The notes: generated from the sequence alone by a model not told the origin. Counted from the stretch's first letter, positions 1 to 14,500 are shown. The stretch is 64,000 nt of DNA from Archegozetes longisetosus (GCA_018873245.2 JAEMBT020000006.1:13486387-13550386), one strand, 5' to 3'. A program made the numbers and translations.

Positions 1-500
1 CCCTTAGAAATATTTTTCAGGTAGAATATGTTTGAAAGGATAAAGATATGCGGTCGTCTTATTTTAAGCTTAAGGCCAGATATAAATGGCTAGAAGTTTT
101 ATTTTAGACGTTGGAATGGCAGGTCGAAAGATATATGTATGTCTATGAGCCACTTAAATGAATAGAATATTATTTTCGGTGTTGCAAATAAGTTTATACT
201 CTACCAAATTATATTTTAAAAAATTAACAAAATAGATTACATGATTTGTTATGAAGAAAATTCATAATTATACTTCGAACGTTTGTTACTGAGCGTACTT
301 TGACTTTAATTTGATCTATTAATTAAAAAAATATTCAATCAAATAATTAACAAAATATATTTTTGTCATTTTAAACTATTTAATGTTATATTTGTTTGTT
401 TGATATGAATTCCATTGAGATACCTTTACATAAAAGGTTAAAAAATGTTATATGTATTCCTTTGTAATTTAATATCCGTTCTATTGAACTGAATAGAAAG
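1..500. other. AT-rich sequence upstream of the dehydrogenase, no gene seen
   Basis: No convincing exon, RNA gene or repeat end is visible. The stretch is AT-rich with short homopolymers. It probably holds upstream regulatory sequence for the gene whose core promoter starts at 501. Confidence 0.4.
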
Positions 501-536
501 TATATAAAAGGTCTGCAATTTATTCGTTTTTCAGAT
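501..536 (+). promoter_or_regulatory. Core promoter: TATA box plus TCAGAT initiator
   Basis: TATATAAAAG lies at 501-510 and TCAGAT at 531-536. The initiator A at 533 is about 31 nt downstream of the TATA start, the spacing expected of arthropod TATA/Inr promoters. With transcription starting near 533, the ATG at 535, immediately followed by TGA, would sit too close to the cap to be used. This favours the ATG at 585 as the real start. Motifs and spacing are seen; activity is inferred. Confidence 0.7.
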
Positions 537-584
537 GTGACAAATTTTTTGTGTTATGAAATTGTCATAATAATTGGCATAAGG

Positions 585-1963
585 ATGTCTAATGTAATAA
601 ATCGTGTACTGGGCTCAATGTCCAATTTTTGGACTCATATGCAGGATTATGATCTTTTTGCTCCTTATATTTTCAAAGAACTTGATCGAAAATATAATCC
701 GAGGACAGCCATGAGAAAACTTAATGAAAATGATGAAGATCTACCAGAATCTCTTAGTGGCAAAGTTTGCATAATCACTGGCGGCACCAGTGGAATAGGA
801 GCTGAAGTTGTGAAGACTTTATTGAGAAAAGACTGTCATGTTATCACTGGCTCCTCATCGACAAACCAAGCAAGGATCGATGAAAAGTATAAAAATTTAA
901 TGGAAGGCATTCCCAAAGGAAAAGGAAAGTTGGAAATATGGAAGTTGGATCTAACTTCGATGTCATCAGTTATGAAATTTGTGGAAAATTTTAAGAATTC
1001 GAAACTACATCTCAATTATTTTATAGCAAATGCAGGAATTTTCCTTCATAAGCAAAGATACACTGAAGATGGCTTTGAGTCGCACTATGCGATCAACTAT
1101 TTAGGTCATTGTTTGCTTATTTATCATCTTTTGCCAATTTTAGTGGAAACTGGTAGACAGCCAAACAGTTGTGAGTCCAGAATTGTTTTGACTTCGTCTG
1201 CATATCATGTGGCTGCATATTTACGATTCGATGATCTGCAACTCAAGACTTTTATTTGCCCCATATCGCTTACGGACAGTCAAAATTGGCTGATGTTATG
1301 TTCATCTATAAGTTGAGTCGTTGGCTTAAGAGTAAATCTGATTGGGGACAAATGGTCAAAGTTCATGCTTTACATCCAGGGATTTGTAACACACTCATCG
1401 CTTCACACATTGTGTTCATCAGAGCAATGAGACAAATCGCTGATATCGCAGTTCGAGTATGTTAATCATTAATGAATAGTTATCTCGTTTGATTGAAATA
1501 AGCAAATAATTTCTGTAGAGTGTATTTTCATTCCATGAAAATTATTGATTTGAACATTGATTAACCTACAAATTGAATCAAGGAACAAATGAATGCTAGT
1601 TCTTCAGGAAGCTATAGAACTTATATTCAGACTTATTTTTAGCTAGAGTCAAAATATCACTTAATATCGAATGATAAATGCAATTAAATCAACAGTTTAA
1701 AATATCTTGTAATTCATATCAGTTATTACAATTTTTTGTAATTATATCTTTTCATTAATTAGTCACCAAAGGAAGGCGCGGAAACTATATTATACGCAAC
1801 TTTATCTTCTCAGCTAAATGGATTAAGCGGTAAATACTTGGAAGACAGCGCCATTTCGAGATCATCGATGAATTCGTATAATGAGTCAGATCAGGATAAG
1901 CTTTGGAATATAACTTGGAAGTCATTGTCAAAATGGATGGACGACAAATCAATTGATCTCTGA
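585..1963 (+). CDS. DHRSX-like short-chain dehydrogenase/reductase, two exons, one frameshift
   Basis: Classical SDR fold enzyme, NAD(P)-dependent, closest by recall to the DHRSX family. Exon 1 is 585-1456 and exon 2 is 1763-1963 (stop TGA at 1961); the 306-bp intron is GTATGT...AG at phase 0. Seen motifs: nucleotide-binding TGGTSGIG (residues 65-72), ANAG in the NNAG position, the LTSSAYH segment with the catalytic Ser, and YGQSK as YxxxK. The C-terminal exon (SPKEGAE...GKYL) also matches the DHRSX pattern. About 357 residues, a little longer than the usual ~330. The frame breaks once near 1248-1256, in a T-rich run, where one base appears missing between the FDDLQLKTF segment and PHIAYGQSK. 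An upstream frame open from 537 lacks an ATG, so the start is taken at 585. The substrate is not deducible. Confidence 0.88.
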
Positions 1964-2149
1964 TTATTGTTTCCCTCGGAGAATCTATTAAAGTCAATTT
2001 TGTTTAAGGAAATCAATTTCGAATGAATAATAATCGAGTTTTGGACCCCTTATTTTGGTACTAATCGTTAAAATTCTTATTGCTTGAAATCATATGCATT
2101 TTTAATCCGTAATCTTTAAAATTTAAAGATTTATTTTATAGTTCTATTT

Positions 2150-2155
2150 AATAAA
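2150..2155 (+). terminator. Poly(A) signal AATAAA of the dehydrogenase
   Basis: AATAAA lies about 190 bp downstream of the stop codon at 1961-1963, a reasonable 3' UTR length. It is the first good hexamer in the stretch. Inferred from position only. Confidence 0.45.
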
Positions 2156-2447
2156 ACTGATTGGATAGCTTAATAGTAGCTTAATTTGAACGAGACCATT
2201 AAACTAAATCATTAGTCCTATAAGTCTATTAGTCCTAAGTCTATAAGTCCTTCGTTTATATAACTTATCCTAATTATGAGTTCTTATATTTGTTTCAACT
2301 TTTTACCTTGAAGTCAAGTCTATTAGTGCTAATGCAAACGACTGCATGTCTCATTAATGTGATTCCGCGAGAATTATCAATTAATCTACTATTAACTGAA
2401 ATGAGACATGACTACGAATCTTAATTTGGACTCCTTAGGGTAGTATA

Positions 2448-2826
2448 TACTGGGCCACGCTAGAAGTTTTTAGGCCAACCTGGTGCACGTATCTGAAAGT
2501 TTTCGAGGTACAAACATTTGTTTGCATTTCGTAGGATTAGGTATCAAATTTCATTTGATTATCTCTAGCCGTTTAGATTCTGTGATAATTTAAAGATCAC
2601 AGATCAATTTAATCATCAAACTTTTTTAGATATTATAATGGATTTGAATAGGAAACATTTGATGACTGGATATCCTTAAATTATCACGGAATCTAAACGG
2701 CTAGAGATAACCAAATGAAATTTGATGCCTAATGCTATGAAGTGCAAACAAACGTTTGGATCTTGAAAACTTTCAGATATATACACCAGGTTGGCCTATT
2801 ACAAAAACTTTTAGCGTGCCCTAGTA
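2448..2826. mobile_element. Foldback MITE with ~150-bp arms, TA-flanked
   Basis: A left arm from 2448 and a right arm ending at 2826 are inverted copies about 150 bp long with scattered differences, separated by ~80 bp. Ends read TACTGGGCCACGCTAGAAG and, reversed, TACTAGGGCACGCTAAAAG, each next to a TA dinucleotide, which fits a Tc1/mariner-type target duplication. No coding sequence is present, so it is non-autonomous. It lies between the convergent dehydrogenase and neprilysin gene A. Confidence 0.75.
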
Positions 2827-3057
2827 TAAATTAGATCACTTTATATAGAGCTATAGAAGTTGCCGTAGAAACAATATGAAGTTATTCAATAAAAAATATA
2901 GTGATCGCTAGATAACAATATTTTTTATTAATAAAATTATTGAAAAATTCCTGTACATTTGAAGATAACAAAATTTGTTTTTAAAAACTAATTTGATTCA
3001 TAGGCTTCTTAAAAAAGTAACAAATAAAATATAGTCTTATAGAAGCTCAAATAATGG

Positions 3058-3063
3058 TTTATT
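3058..3063 (-). terminator. Poly(A) signal of neprilysin gene A
   Basis: AATAAA on the minus strand (TTTATT on plus) begins about 10 bp beyond the stop codon at 3073-3075. That is close for a 3' UTR, so it is a candidate only. Confidence 0.35.
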
Positions 3064-3072
3064 GGTCCTACT

Positions 3073-6000
3073 TTACCATAAAATGCACTTATTTTTGGGA
3101 TTCATTTTACTTTCGACTGGACATTGGAAAGCTTCCGCAAATTTATCAAAATTGGCTAATGATCCTTTCACTCGAACTGATTCCGGACTGTGAACGCTTT
3201 TCATAAGTGATTCCTTGATAGCATTCGGCATCATATTCGAGCACCACATCTAGAAAATAAGTAAAAATTAATTTCTAAATAAGTTCCTTTTAATTATAAG
3301 TTCATTAATTAGCTGAATGCCTAAAATATAGTTATTTTTGATCAAACACTAAAATTTGCTGAAATAACAAAAGTTGCCTTAATCTGATATATTTTGAGTG
3401 CGCTTTAATAATATTCTTTTTCCTAAGAGCAAAAAAAACTTCTGAAAAACCGGCATGAAAAATCTGAGTTCAAATCAAAATTCAAATCAAGCTTATAGAT
3501 AATGGAGCGATTACAAATAATTCTTTTCTTTATACTAATTAGGAAGCAGTTAAATATATGACTCGTGTAGCTTGTGGGAGGAATATGCTTATGCTGGCTA
3601 ACAGTTCGCATAAGTTTTACATCTAAAGAATTATTTACAGATCTCTGAATAATTAAATGATTTGATCTAAAGTCAAAATAAGTGTCGCAGTTCTTAAATG
3701 AAAGGTAGGTATAAAACTCTTATATTTTTGAACCAATAAAGTGTAATATCTCATGGCTTAATGCCCAATTTTAGAAAAACCATAAATTTAAAATGGTTTC
3801 TACTTAATTTAACTAACTTGTATAATTTTATTGCTTAATTAATCATTAATTGATTGGCATTTTATTAATTAATGTTTTACATTTGTGGTATATGAGTTTA
3901 GTTAAGTCATGTTATCTCGAAAGTAGCGCTTTATTAGACAGATTTAATACTGACTTCAATCATTTTTAATGGCCTTTCAAATCTAGACTTCATTATAAGT
4001 TTCGTAAGTAAATCTAATTAAAATTTTATCTGAAATAATGGACGGAATGATGCGAGAACAAACTGAATTCAATAAAAATAAAAGTCAAATTAGTTTCGTG
4101 TGAACAAATTTCATTTAAAAGTTAGCAAAGTTATCACACTTTGAATTTAGTTACTGAACAGTAATCTATGTATGAATTGTTGCGAATATTGACTTAATCT
4201 CTGGAGCGTGAAATTCAGTAAAAAGGCACTTCTGAAGAATCAGTCTCCATAATAGAAGTGTATGAGATACCTTTTTATTACATTGTTACATTCAGTTAGT
4301 TTCATATCAAAATGTGTTACTTAGGTTAGCTGTGATTACCAGAATGTCTAACTAGATTAATCTTCACTTTGTTAGATTTTTATATTTTGTTAAATTTTTT
4401 AGAGAAAAATTTGAGCGCTTAATAAGTAAATTTTCTCAATTTCGAACAAGACTTACATTAGCGAATGATATGAAAAATAGTTGTTCGTCACCGAACCGCG
4501 ACATAGCCCCTGGTAGTCTCTCACTTTTGCCTCTATATCTACTTTTATACAACTGCAATGCCTGCAAATTGCAATAAGATATACTCATTAATCTGATTGA
4601 ATGTTCATTATTCTCAATCGATTTACTCGATATGCTTCACGAATTCCTCCATTATCAGCAATGTTTTCCCCTAAAGTTTTGCTGCCATTAACCTAAACGC
4701 GAACAAAATTGATTAATCGGGCAAAATATATTTAGAGGGGAATGCAAACTGACTGTCATGTTCAATTCCTCAAAGCGAAACTCATTATATTGATTGACAA
4801 AACAATTGCTCTTTTTAAGAAATAGATCTCGAGTAGAATTTGTCCACCAATTCCTTAAGTCTCCGTGAGAGTCATAAAGACTTCCTATTCAGAAATTTTT
4901 CTCTTAGAGATGTCATCTATTAAGTTATGCGAAAGTTTTCTGCTCATATCAAGGGATAATTTCTTTTCCAGCACTTACCAAAATTGTCAAGTGCGTGAGT
5001 CATCTCATGCCCAACTATCATACCTATTGAACCTAAATTCATAGACCTTTAATTGGTGAAAATGAAAATTATCTTAAATTAAAATCTTGAATAACTTTTG
5101 GAAAGTTTGAATCAAAATAATTCTGATATTATTGTGTTTAGATGAATGAGATTGTGATTTGAGTCAAATTATAAGTAGATGATATATGTTATCTTCAAAC
5201 ATACAACTATATTGCTTAATAGCTTAAAGTAGTAAGTTCTGTGAAAATTTTTACTGTATTTTAAATGAGTTGCATTCGAACCAATCAACAAATAATTGCA
5301 ACATATGCAGTAAAGCAAAACTAGTGCCGAAGTCCTATTAAGATTTCGTAATATATTATGAATATATAGGATAGTTGTTTACCGACTCGAACTGATTAAT
5401 CTTTATTTAGAACAAAGTCCTATCATAAATGACATTTACTGTAGAAGTCACTGAATTCCTTGCTTTTAATATTATGAAGAAATCATTCATTGATCATAAA
5501 ACGTTTTCGTGTAATAAGAACGATCGAAAAATAACTAAGACTAGTCTCTAATTCTCTTTCAAGATCATTGGCAAATCTGAAATTCAGTAGATTTGAACAA
5601 ACATCTATATGTTTAATTGACGTTTGTATTTTGAATTTGTTGTTTGCATATTGACGTTTGGATTAAGAGTATACTTTCTCGTGAATTTGCGTCAATTTTG
5701 ATCTCAGATTACGATCAGGATTAATATTAATTTAGGAAATATAAAACATAAAAAATATTTATGTATCAGTAAAAGCTCCTAACGTTGAAATTTTTTCTTG
5801 GATCCCCATTGGAGTTAGCGCTACTAAGCCTACTAGATTCAAGAATTTTATCACAAGAAAATTCACAATTATCTACCCACTCGGAAATACAATCAAACTT
5901 CTCACTTAAAACCTTGAATTTTAGATTATTTTAAGAACTATAAAATTTTAAAATAAAAATAAGTTGAACTCACTTAAATCGTGCTTATTCGAAAATTATA

Positions 6001-9000
6001 GTAACTTTAATTAAAGAAATCATTATTAATAATCGTTTGATTACCTTTCAGACCATAGCTAAATTAAATGTTGACTTCTATATAAAACTCAATTGACTGA
6101 CTAATCATTGAGGTCATCACAAACACACGGATAGATAATTCTAGCTTTACTGTATATGCAACTATGTGTCACAACTGGAACTGAGAATTGTTTGAAACAT
6201 GCATTATTCTGTATTTCACAATCTCATATTTTCAATTTCTATGATTGGCTAACTTTAATCAAATTTTTCTTCTTTTCAATAAAATTCAAAACTAGTTTCT
6301 GATAATTCGAAGAAAATCATGCATGTGTAAGAATATGTTCAGAATTTTTTCAATTTATATGTTTGTTCAGGATATTTATTAAAATACTTTCGTAATATTA
6401 ATAATTGAAGATTTAACTCACATTGGTCTTCCATATAAGTAGAATGGATATTGAGCTATTCCAGCCGGAAAATCTATAAAGACATGATTAAGAATTTAGT
6501 TATTAGAATCTTTATCTACTTGTAAAGATACTTTGCACACAAAGATATTGTGGAAACATTTGAGCAATTTTTCATTAGCGCTACTTTAACTCTGCTATTG
6601 AGTTTAATGCAAAAAGCACGTTTCCGGAACAGTCTATTTAATTAAATGGCATATTCTGCATTGTAATAATTTAAAAAGTTTCATTTTGTTCGTTTATTCA
6701 AGGAATAGAGAATACAATAGAAACTGTGGTAGATAAGAATGAATTTGTAAAATAACATAAAGTAATTTGCCTTATGTGTACTTTATTCGAAGGTTGGTCA
6801 AAATTAATAGATAAAATGAATTTTATCTATTTAGAAGCAACAGAACTACTATATAAACACACAGTGGTGTTTATTTAGATATAAATTTGAGTTACAGCAA
6901 CTTCATCACTGAGCGTATCATTGTTAATAAAATTTTACTTGTTTTGTTTTCATATACAACTTTTCTCAAACATTGCATTGCAATTTAGCCATGGGATATC
7001 GTAGTTCTGTTCTAAATTATCTTTATTTAAATACTTAATTAATCGAATCTAATTATTTATTTTAACGAAAGCCAAAGTTTCTATACATGAATAGACACTA
7101 AATTTAGTTTAATCAAATGATTATCAATCAATCTTAATAATAAGCATTCCCACTGTTTTCTTGAGGTCGGAAATAATCATAGTCCGGAAAATCTAGGTTT
7201 TTCTTTTAAGTTTTAAGGCATACCTCAAACTATTTTATTTACTAAAACAATGATTAATCAAACTTTTACTTATCTGATGAATGTAAACTATTGCACACAT
7301 GATAGAAAAAACATTTATCCATCGTAAACTACTTAAGAATAAATTTAACTGAATAACAATTAATTTTTCAGTGTTTGAGTTTGTTAAACAAATTCTGAAC
7401 TGTTATTTGCTCTTTGAAGACATTTAAATTACTAAAATAAATTAAAAAAAACAGATATAATATCTATGTAAACAAACTTCTGTTTTGTCATATCAACAGT
7501 GAATATATTCTGAACTTCTAGCTCATATAAAACACTAAACAGTAAAGATATTTAAGTAAATATGAGTTTAATTTATATAGGATATGTCTCAAAACTTTAA
7601 GAAAAATATTAGATTTTCCGTGCAATGCTTATAATGCAAGCTTACTAGTCGAGCTCAAGTTAAACTGAAATCGATTTTCACTTTTCATAGTTATAAGTTA
7701 GTTATAAATCAAAAGCAGAACTGAGTATTTTTATTTTAACTTTAGACTCCTATAGTTTTGATTTTTGAGTCAATATCAATAAAAATTGAATCTAAAATAA
7801 CACATGAGGACTATATCAATTCTAATGCCAAAAATTTACAACATAAGTTAAAGTATGGGTTATTTGTATTTATAAGCAAAATTTTACTCGACTTACATAT
7901 TCCGTTGGTCGAGAAATAATAAAAGGCATTAACATCGATGGCGCTATGCGAAGGCCAGCTGTAAAAATGAGTATCAAATAAGATTACATTGATATGAGAA
8001 TGGCATAGGCCATGTTTACGAACATTGAACTATCTGGAGCAACTTTTTCACTCAGCTCTAAGAAATTCTGTGTCTGTTTTGCTTCTTTAATGCGAAGTAC
8101 AGAAGAGAAAAAGTTTTCCGTTGATATATTGCTATACTATTTGGGTGAATTTTTCAAAAAAGAAAAAAGCTTGAATCATGACTTGATTTGACTTTAAAAT
8201 ATAATATATCTTAATATAAAATCTGAATCTTGTATACCGTATCGTAATATTGTTCAAGTTTGATGTTATCCATAGTCCAGTCAGGATAAGCAACGTTTTG
8301 TGACATTAGACCTAATTTATTCTTAGCTTCTTGTTTAGTATTTTTATCCATCCAATCATTTTCATCTAGTAACTGATCGAAGGATTCTTGCAATAGTTCG
8401 ATTAGATATTTCATATCATTTCGAGATTGTTTGTCAAAATATGAATCGACATAAAGTCGTCCCAATAAGTTTGGCAGTAGATTTTCAACAATACCGAAGC
8501 ATATATTTGGTAAGACTTCAGGTGCCTCTAGTTTTTCTACCAATAACTCAACCATACGTGTGGTTGTATACTGACCATAACTTAAAACAAGCACTGTGGA
8601 AAAATAGTTAGCTATTGTTCTGGAAAGAAAAAGCATTTTGATTCAATTATAGTTAGTTTGATCGAATCTGAGTGATTTTTACTTTTTATCAGTTGACTTA
8701 ATGATGGGTCCAATATTTTTGAGATAATTGAAGTCAGGTATGAATACAACATCTTCTTCAGTTACGTTTTGATTAAAAATTTCTTTTAATACTTTATACA
8801 AATTAATATCAGGAAACTTTTGAGCCAAGTCTTTGATTTTTATCACGTGCTCTTTGTAATGATTTTGATAATAAGCCGCAGAATTTATTGGCGATACTTC
8901 TTTCTGTAATCTAGCCTTAAATGTATAGATGGAATCAATATCCCTATCGATTTGATGCTCTGCAACATTTTCAGTGTTTAGCTCTTGAATGACAGATTTG

Positions 9001-11506
9001 ATCAATTTTCCATCAGTTGTATCAAAATATTCAGTTTCTTTGTTTTTTTGTATATTACGATTGCCATTAAAGTCCTCTTCATTGTTATAGTGGGGCCCTA
9101 TCTACAAACAATTTCTTTAAAATGATAGCCTCATTTTTCTTAAATCTGTTACAGAAACACTCTTCAAACACATAAAGAAAATGCTACCATTCAAATCATA
9201 GGCTAAACGATAGCTGACGGCCTAACTCCTTTTGATTTATAGTCACAATTTTCAGACCTATATTTTCATATCACCTCTTAAATTTTGAGATAGATATGAA
9301 AGTTTTTTTTATTGAATGACTCGTTCTTTCATTGAAAAAGAACTGGTTTTTATTGTATTCTTTCGCAGATAAGTTATCGGAGAAATTGGCAGCTTTTATC
9401 TCATACTATTTAAGGTTCAATACAAAATTCAAAGTTTTTGTCTTATGGTATTATTTAAATTATGACTAATCTCATTGATAAAGATTTATGCTTATTCTGG
9501 TGTCGTTATGTCGTCGTTCACGACTTATTGAAAAAATTAGATTCTGCTTAGATATTCATATGTTGGCGCCTCAAATCTTTACCACAAGTTATTCTGTACC
9601 TCTCTTAAGAAGGTCTTGTAATCAATTTTGTGAGTGACTGAAGTTTTTACTTTGTTACAAAACTAAAGCACATAAAAAGAAATTAACTCTAAGTAAAAAC
9701 TTAATTACATCGATTTAGTAAATCTGTCACGTAAGCGGATATGTCTTTTCATTGTCTGCGACTTCAGTTAATCGAAAATTCTATAAAGATTCTCTCATTG
9801 TTTGGTGTAAAGTATTAGGCATTCCTTTCAAAATTAGTTTATAATTGTCGGAAAAGACAATATAAAAACTAAACTAAAGCACTTCATTTTTAGGGACTGT
9901 TTGAGTAGAAACTTTTTTGTTGCCTTACTTTGATTATTGTGCGACTTGTATTTTTCAAATCGTTGATCACTTCAATTTTGAGTAAAGGAAAAAGTTTAAT
10001 TTTGATTAGTTTGATAAGTGTTTCCTCCCACTTATAATCTGAGCTAATCCAAGAGCTATTGATAGTGGGCCAACCGCCTAAATCTTCAATCACTTCTAAT
10101 AATGGTGAATATCCTATTGAGTTTCTGGAGGCTATTGTATGATAAATATAGGGTTCATATTTAACTGATGTAATGTTCAAGTGCTTATTATTTACTTTGA
10201 TTGATGCAGCCACGATAAAAGTCATACATTTTCCCAATAACTTTAGGTTGATTAAGACTGAGTGTCGTGTTCTCTAGTAGTTCTAAAAGAGCATAAGTCG
10301 TTATTGTTACCACTTTTACTTATACAAGGGATAGAAACAGGAATCACTTACTTCTGAGCTCATTTCTCATTCCATAGGACAATTTGTAAAAATGACTCCA
10401 GCCGTCAACATATGCCGGGAAGGGGTGGTCTTCTTGCCATTTACCACAAGCGTATTTGTAAAAATCATCGCATGGGTTTGCTGTTAAGTCCATGGAACTG
10501 GACAAATAGCCAGCTATGTGAACAATTTATGAATGGTCTCATTAGGAAACAAATGGCTACGACTCAATTAGATTAGAAACTCAATAATACCTGTGAGTAT
10601 GCATTCATCGCTCATGCAAATCGTAGATTCATCTCCTACAATCAAAAATATTAACAAACTATACAAGGACTTTTCTGGCACGATTTTCACCCTATTTCTT
10701 TTTAGTGATACATTTTATCACTATTGTATCACAAAATTACATTGTTTACTATTCATTTTCTCGTATTACGAAACATATACTCTTTATATTCGTTACTTAA
10801 TCTTATCGTAATAAGTCATATGAGCTATTTATAAGTTACCTTTGGTCGTTACAACCACCACTATTAACGAGACCGTCAATACGGTCACCAGAATACCAAG
10901 AATAGACGCCAGGATAATGAGCTTTCTGACTAAACCTCTATGAATTCAATTATGAATTTATATTACATACGGTTTATTTGAAATTCTTGATTTAAAACCA
11001 ACTGATTTCGAAAACGAACACTTTCTTTTACAAAGTCTATACTGTTTTCAGGTAGACTCCAAACGACTTATTAAAATCACACTTAGATGACAAACTTAAT
11101 CATCAAATGTTCGTAAAATAATTTAAATTTAATTACAAAACTATTCGCGCAATAGGCCCTAATAAGAAAATTCATATTGCCAGACACTCACACAATTGAA
11201 GTATGAGTGAATGGATTCTAACTGAATCTTATTATGAAATTTGACTTATTCGACGAATTCACAACTGATAATGAATCAGATATGAAGTACAAGTCTATTT
11301 GTGGGTGCAAAGGTGTGTATGAAAGAAAGTGTTAATTTTATTCAATTTACATGACAGCAAGAGCATTTGAAAAGATTAAATAATCAAGGGTTCAATGTTG
11401 ATTGCCTTGATTAGAGCACTAATCGTTTTTACGCAATATTTTGCTTCGGTTATAAGTAGCAAACACTTTAAATAATCGGTAAAACTTACGATGTTTTCGA
11501 TCCCAT
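3073..11506 (-). CDS. Neprilysin-like M13 zinc metallopeptidase, gene A (16 exons)
   Basis: Type II membrane endopeptidase expected to cleave small extracellular peptides. Coding exons in order: 11506-11490, 10937-10840, 10635-10591, 10513-10352, 10282-10196, 10131-9929, 9101-8683, 8619-8238, 8136-8052, 7958-7897, 6473-6422, 5046-4979, 4884-4754, 4692-4627, 4561-4457, 3249-3073. About 719 residues, normal for M13. Seen: short cytosolic tail and signal anchor (residues ~11-36), PCDDFYKYACG near the ectodomain start, GGWP, VNAFYY (509-514), zinc site HEMTH (551-555), GENIADNGG with the third ligand Glu613, and C-terminal CILW. All junctions join in phase, but exon 8136-8052 is 85 nt where 86 is needed: one base seems missing between reading ...KQTQNF and LRAD. 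Paralogue of gene B downstream, with the same intron plan. Confidence 0.9.
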
Positions 11507-14500
11507 TTCAAGATTTTCACTGGAAAGTTCTAAACGAGAATAGTAGATATTAGTGATTCTCTTCATTTATGTATATGAGATTAAGTTTAGTATAATTATT
11601 ATTTACAATAATTTAATAATTCAAATTTACAATAATTAAAAAAATGTTAGACATTTTCATCCATTGTTCAGCATTTTATTGTATAAACACAACTCTACGT
11701 AGTACGCAATTAAAATTTCATTCACTAATGATTAGATAATTAAGCATTAGTTTAAATTAGTAAAACTGTCGTAATAATAGTTTATTGTATTTTATATTAA
11801 TTTATTAGAGAAGTGATTCTTACTCATCGGATGATAAGATATCACGCATTTATCTCAATTAACTTAAATGTCAATTGGTTTACAGCATATTTTCTCACAC
11901 AATAACTCAGTTTTACTTAAATCTCAGGATCTGATGTGTCCTCCGGATAACTTATTAACAGCTATTTAAACAATGATTGAGATAAAAAATGATATCATAT
12001 GAGAACGGCTTACATCAAAGTATACTGTCAAATATTGAATTTCTTATTTGTTTAACGGATGTTACAATACTTGTCAACAAAACTTATACAAAACTTCTGT
12101 TAAGAAATAGACCGAAAGCTGGTAAAAGAATGTAAAATTCTTACCAATTTTTGAAAATTCTATGTTAGCGTGTGTTGAACTTTGAAATCTTAATGACATT
12201 GTTATAATAGAATTGAAAGATTGAACTGTTCGAAGTATATTTAAAAGTATCTCGAAATGAAATATAAATACATTGAGACATACAGTTCAGGACAATAAGT
12301 TTGAAAACCTTTGCAATAGAACCTTAAGAAGTTTGAAAAAATGATAGCCTTGTTTTAACTTAAATCAAAATTTGTGAGATGGGACAATACAAGGAATTAA
12401 TGATTTCGTAGTTATACTTGAAAATTGAATAATTTTTCTACAGATAGCTGCCATTTATCGCACATGTATCATAATCGATAGCAAGGCTAATAAATGCTTT
12501 ACAAGAGTGAGTGTTTTATTTATTACAGATAACTGTAGCTTTTCCTCATAAATATTGTCGTGGCTAAGTTTACTCTTTCAAAAAATTCAATGTCGTCAGT
12601 CCAACTGTCATTATAAATTGTTTAAACGGAATACATAAAGTCTAACCGATAAGCCTATGAACGATAAATCAAATAAGAGTTACTCAGAAGTGTGTTTTTT
12701 TAGTATTGAAGTTTAATCTATTGGCATTTACACATGTATTTGTTGATTATGATCAAAGTAAAACATACAAAGCATCCTGTTCTGATTGAAAGCTGTATGA
12801 AAATTGTGACCGCGTAAATTATAATATGCGGCGTATCCGCAAAGTTAATAGAAAAGTTATGCTCCAATGCTTAGTTTGAGTGAAAATTAGATCCAGGTAG
12901 ACTTATACAAGGGCTCGAGAATCACTGATAAGCTTATAATCGTTAAGGAGAATATAGTAATATATCGTAAGAACTGAAACACTAGTAAACTACAAACATT
13001 AAACTCTCACTGAAATAAGTGTTTACTTTCTGCGACTCAATCAGTCTTAGCGACAATCTCTTAATAAGTATCTGAAGTTATTTAAAAATAATGTTATTTC
13101 GGAATTGCATTGAGTCAAATCATGCCGAACCTTTGGATTATTTGATTGATTTTGATTTACTTTCGTCTGTTTTAAAAAGAATTTTAAAAAATGAAATATG
13201 CGTTTCAATCTTTTGTTTATTTAGAGATGTTTTAACTTGGAATGCTTTTAAGAGTGAGACAATTATTTCGTTATTTTATTCAGTATTCTGATTAGATATC
13301 CGATAATTAATTAAAATTACAATCTAGTGTAACATTTTTCTATGAAATATTTTTCCTTTATTAAATAACCAAATATTTTTTCAAATTTAGAAAACAGGCT
13401 TTAATGAACAATTGTTTAAGACTTTTCCCTTTAATTACACAGCTTTCATTCTTCATGAAATTAAAACTCATTTTTCAGTGCCATGAGTAATGTTAAAAGT
13501 TAAAAATTTTAGAAATGATACAATCACACGTTGAGTTTTGAAAGACCTTTCAAATAATACTGATCTTAGAGCTTCACTGAAGGCTTTATCATATACTAGA
13601 TACTTATTTTTATAATAAAGGTCTGTTTTATTGTTTCCATAATTCCCTAATGAAGAATATTCATTTAACTCCTACAGAAACTCTAGTGAACTTAATAATA
13701 TCAAGCCTTGTTCATAATTACATGTTTACTAAGCGCTTTAGCAATCTGTTTCTAAACTCGAGTTCCCTTTCTTTTTTCTAGTTGATGCTGTTTAAGAATC
13801 GTTCATTGTAATTAGTGTTTTGGATTAATTAATATTACAAAATGCAAATCATATTAATTCCGTATTTTAACATCTTTATTATTCGTGCTGCCAAATATGA
13901 TACTAGTATAGAAAATGTAACTTAATTGCTAGAGCTTTTCAGCTAGAGAAAGAATGTATAGTCAAACATGCTCTTTAAAATAAGTTTCGAGTACATATAA
14001 AATTAGTTTGGAGTGTATAATAAAGCAACAGCTATTTCGACTCACTATATAGCGACAAGTCTTCTATTTAACCTAACTCGTTCTAACTCGAAGCATAATT
14101 GTGAGTAGTCAGAGTCTGATCTACAATATCACGAGGAAAATTAAACGCGAGCAAATTTTTTTTATAGCGAATTGATTTGTCAACCTCCTATCAAAATAAC
14201 CATTATGAAAATTTACGATTGACCAATCCCTAGTTATTTAAATTTAATAAATTATGAGGATAGGTTATTTTTTAAGAACAAAAAATATCTTTTAGTCAAA
14301 TTATTATTTAGCTATGCTATAATTGTTAAAATTCAGACAGAGCTATGTTTACTTCTCATAACATTTGATAAAGACTATTCTCTCATTATTTGAAGACTCA
14401 TTATTACAAATATCAGAATGAGTTAAGGAATATTTTGATTTAATATCGGAAAATGTAATATTTCAAGGAATTAGGGCTAGAAATAGAAGAAATCACAGAA

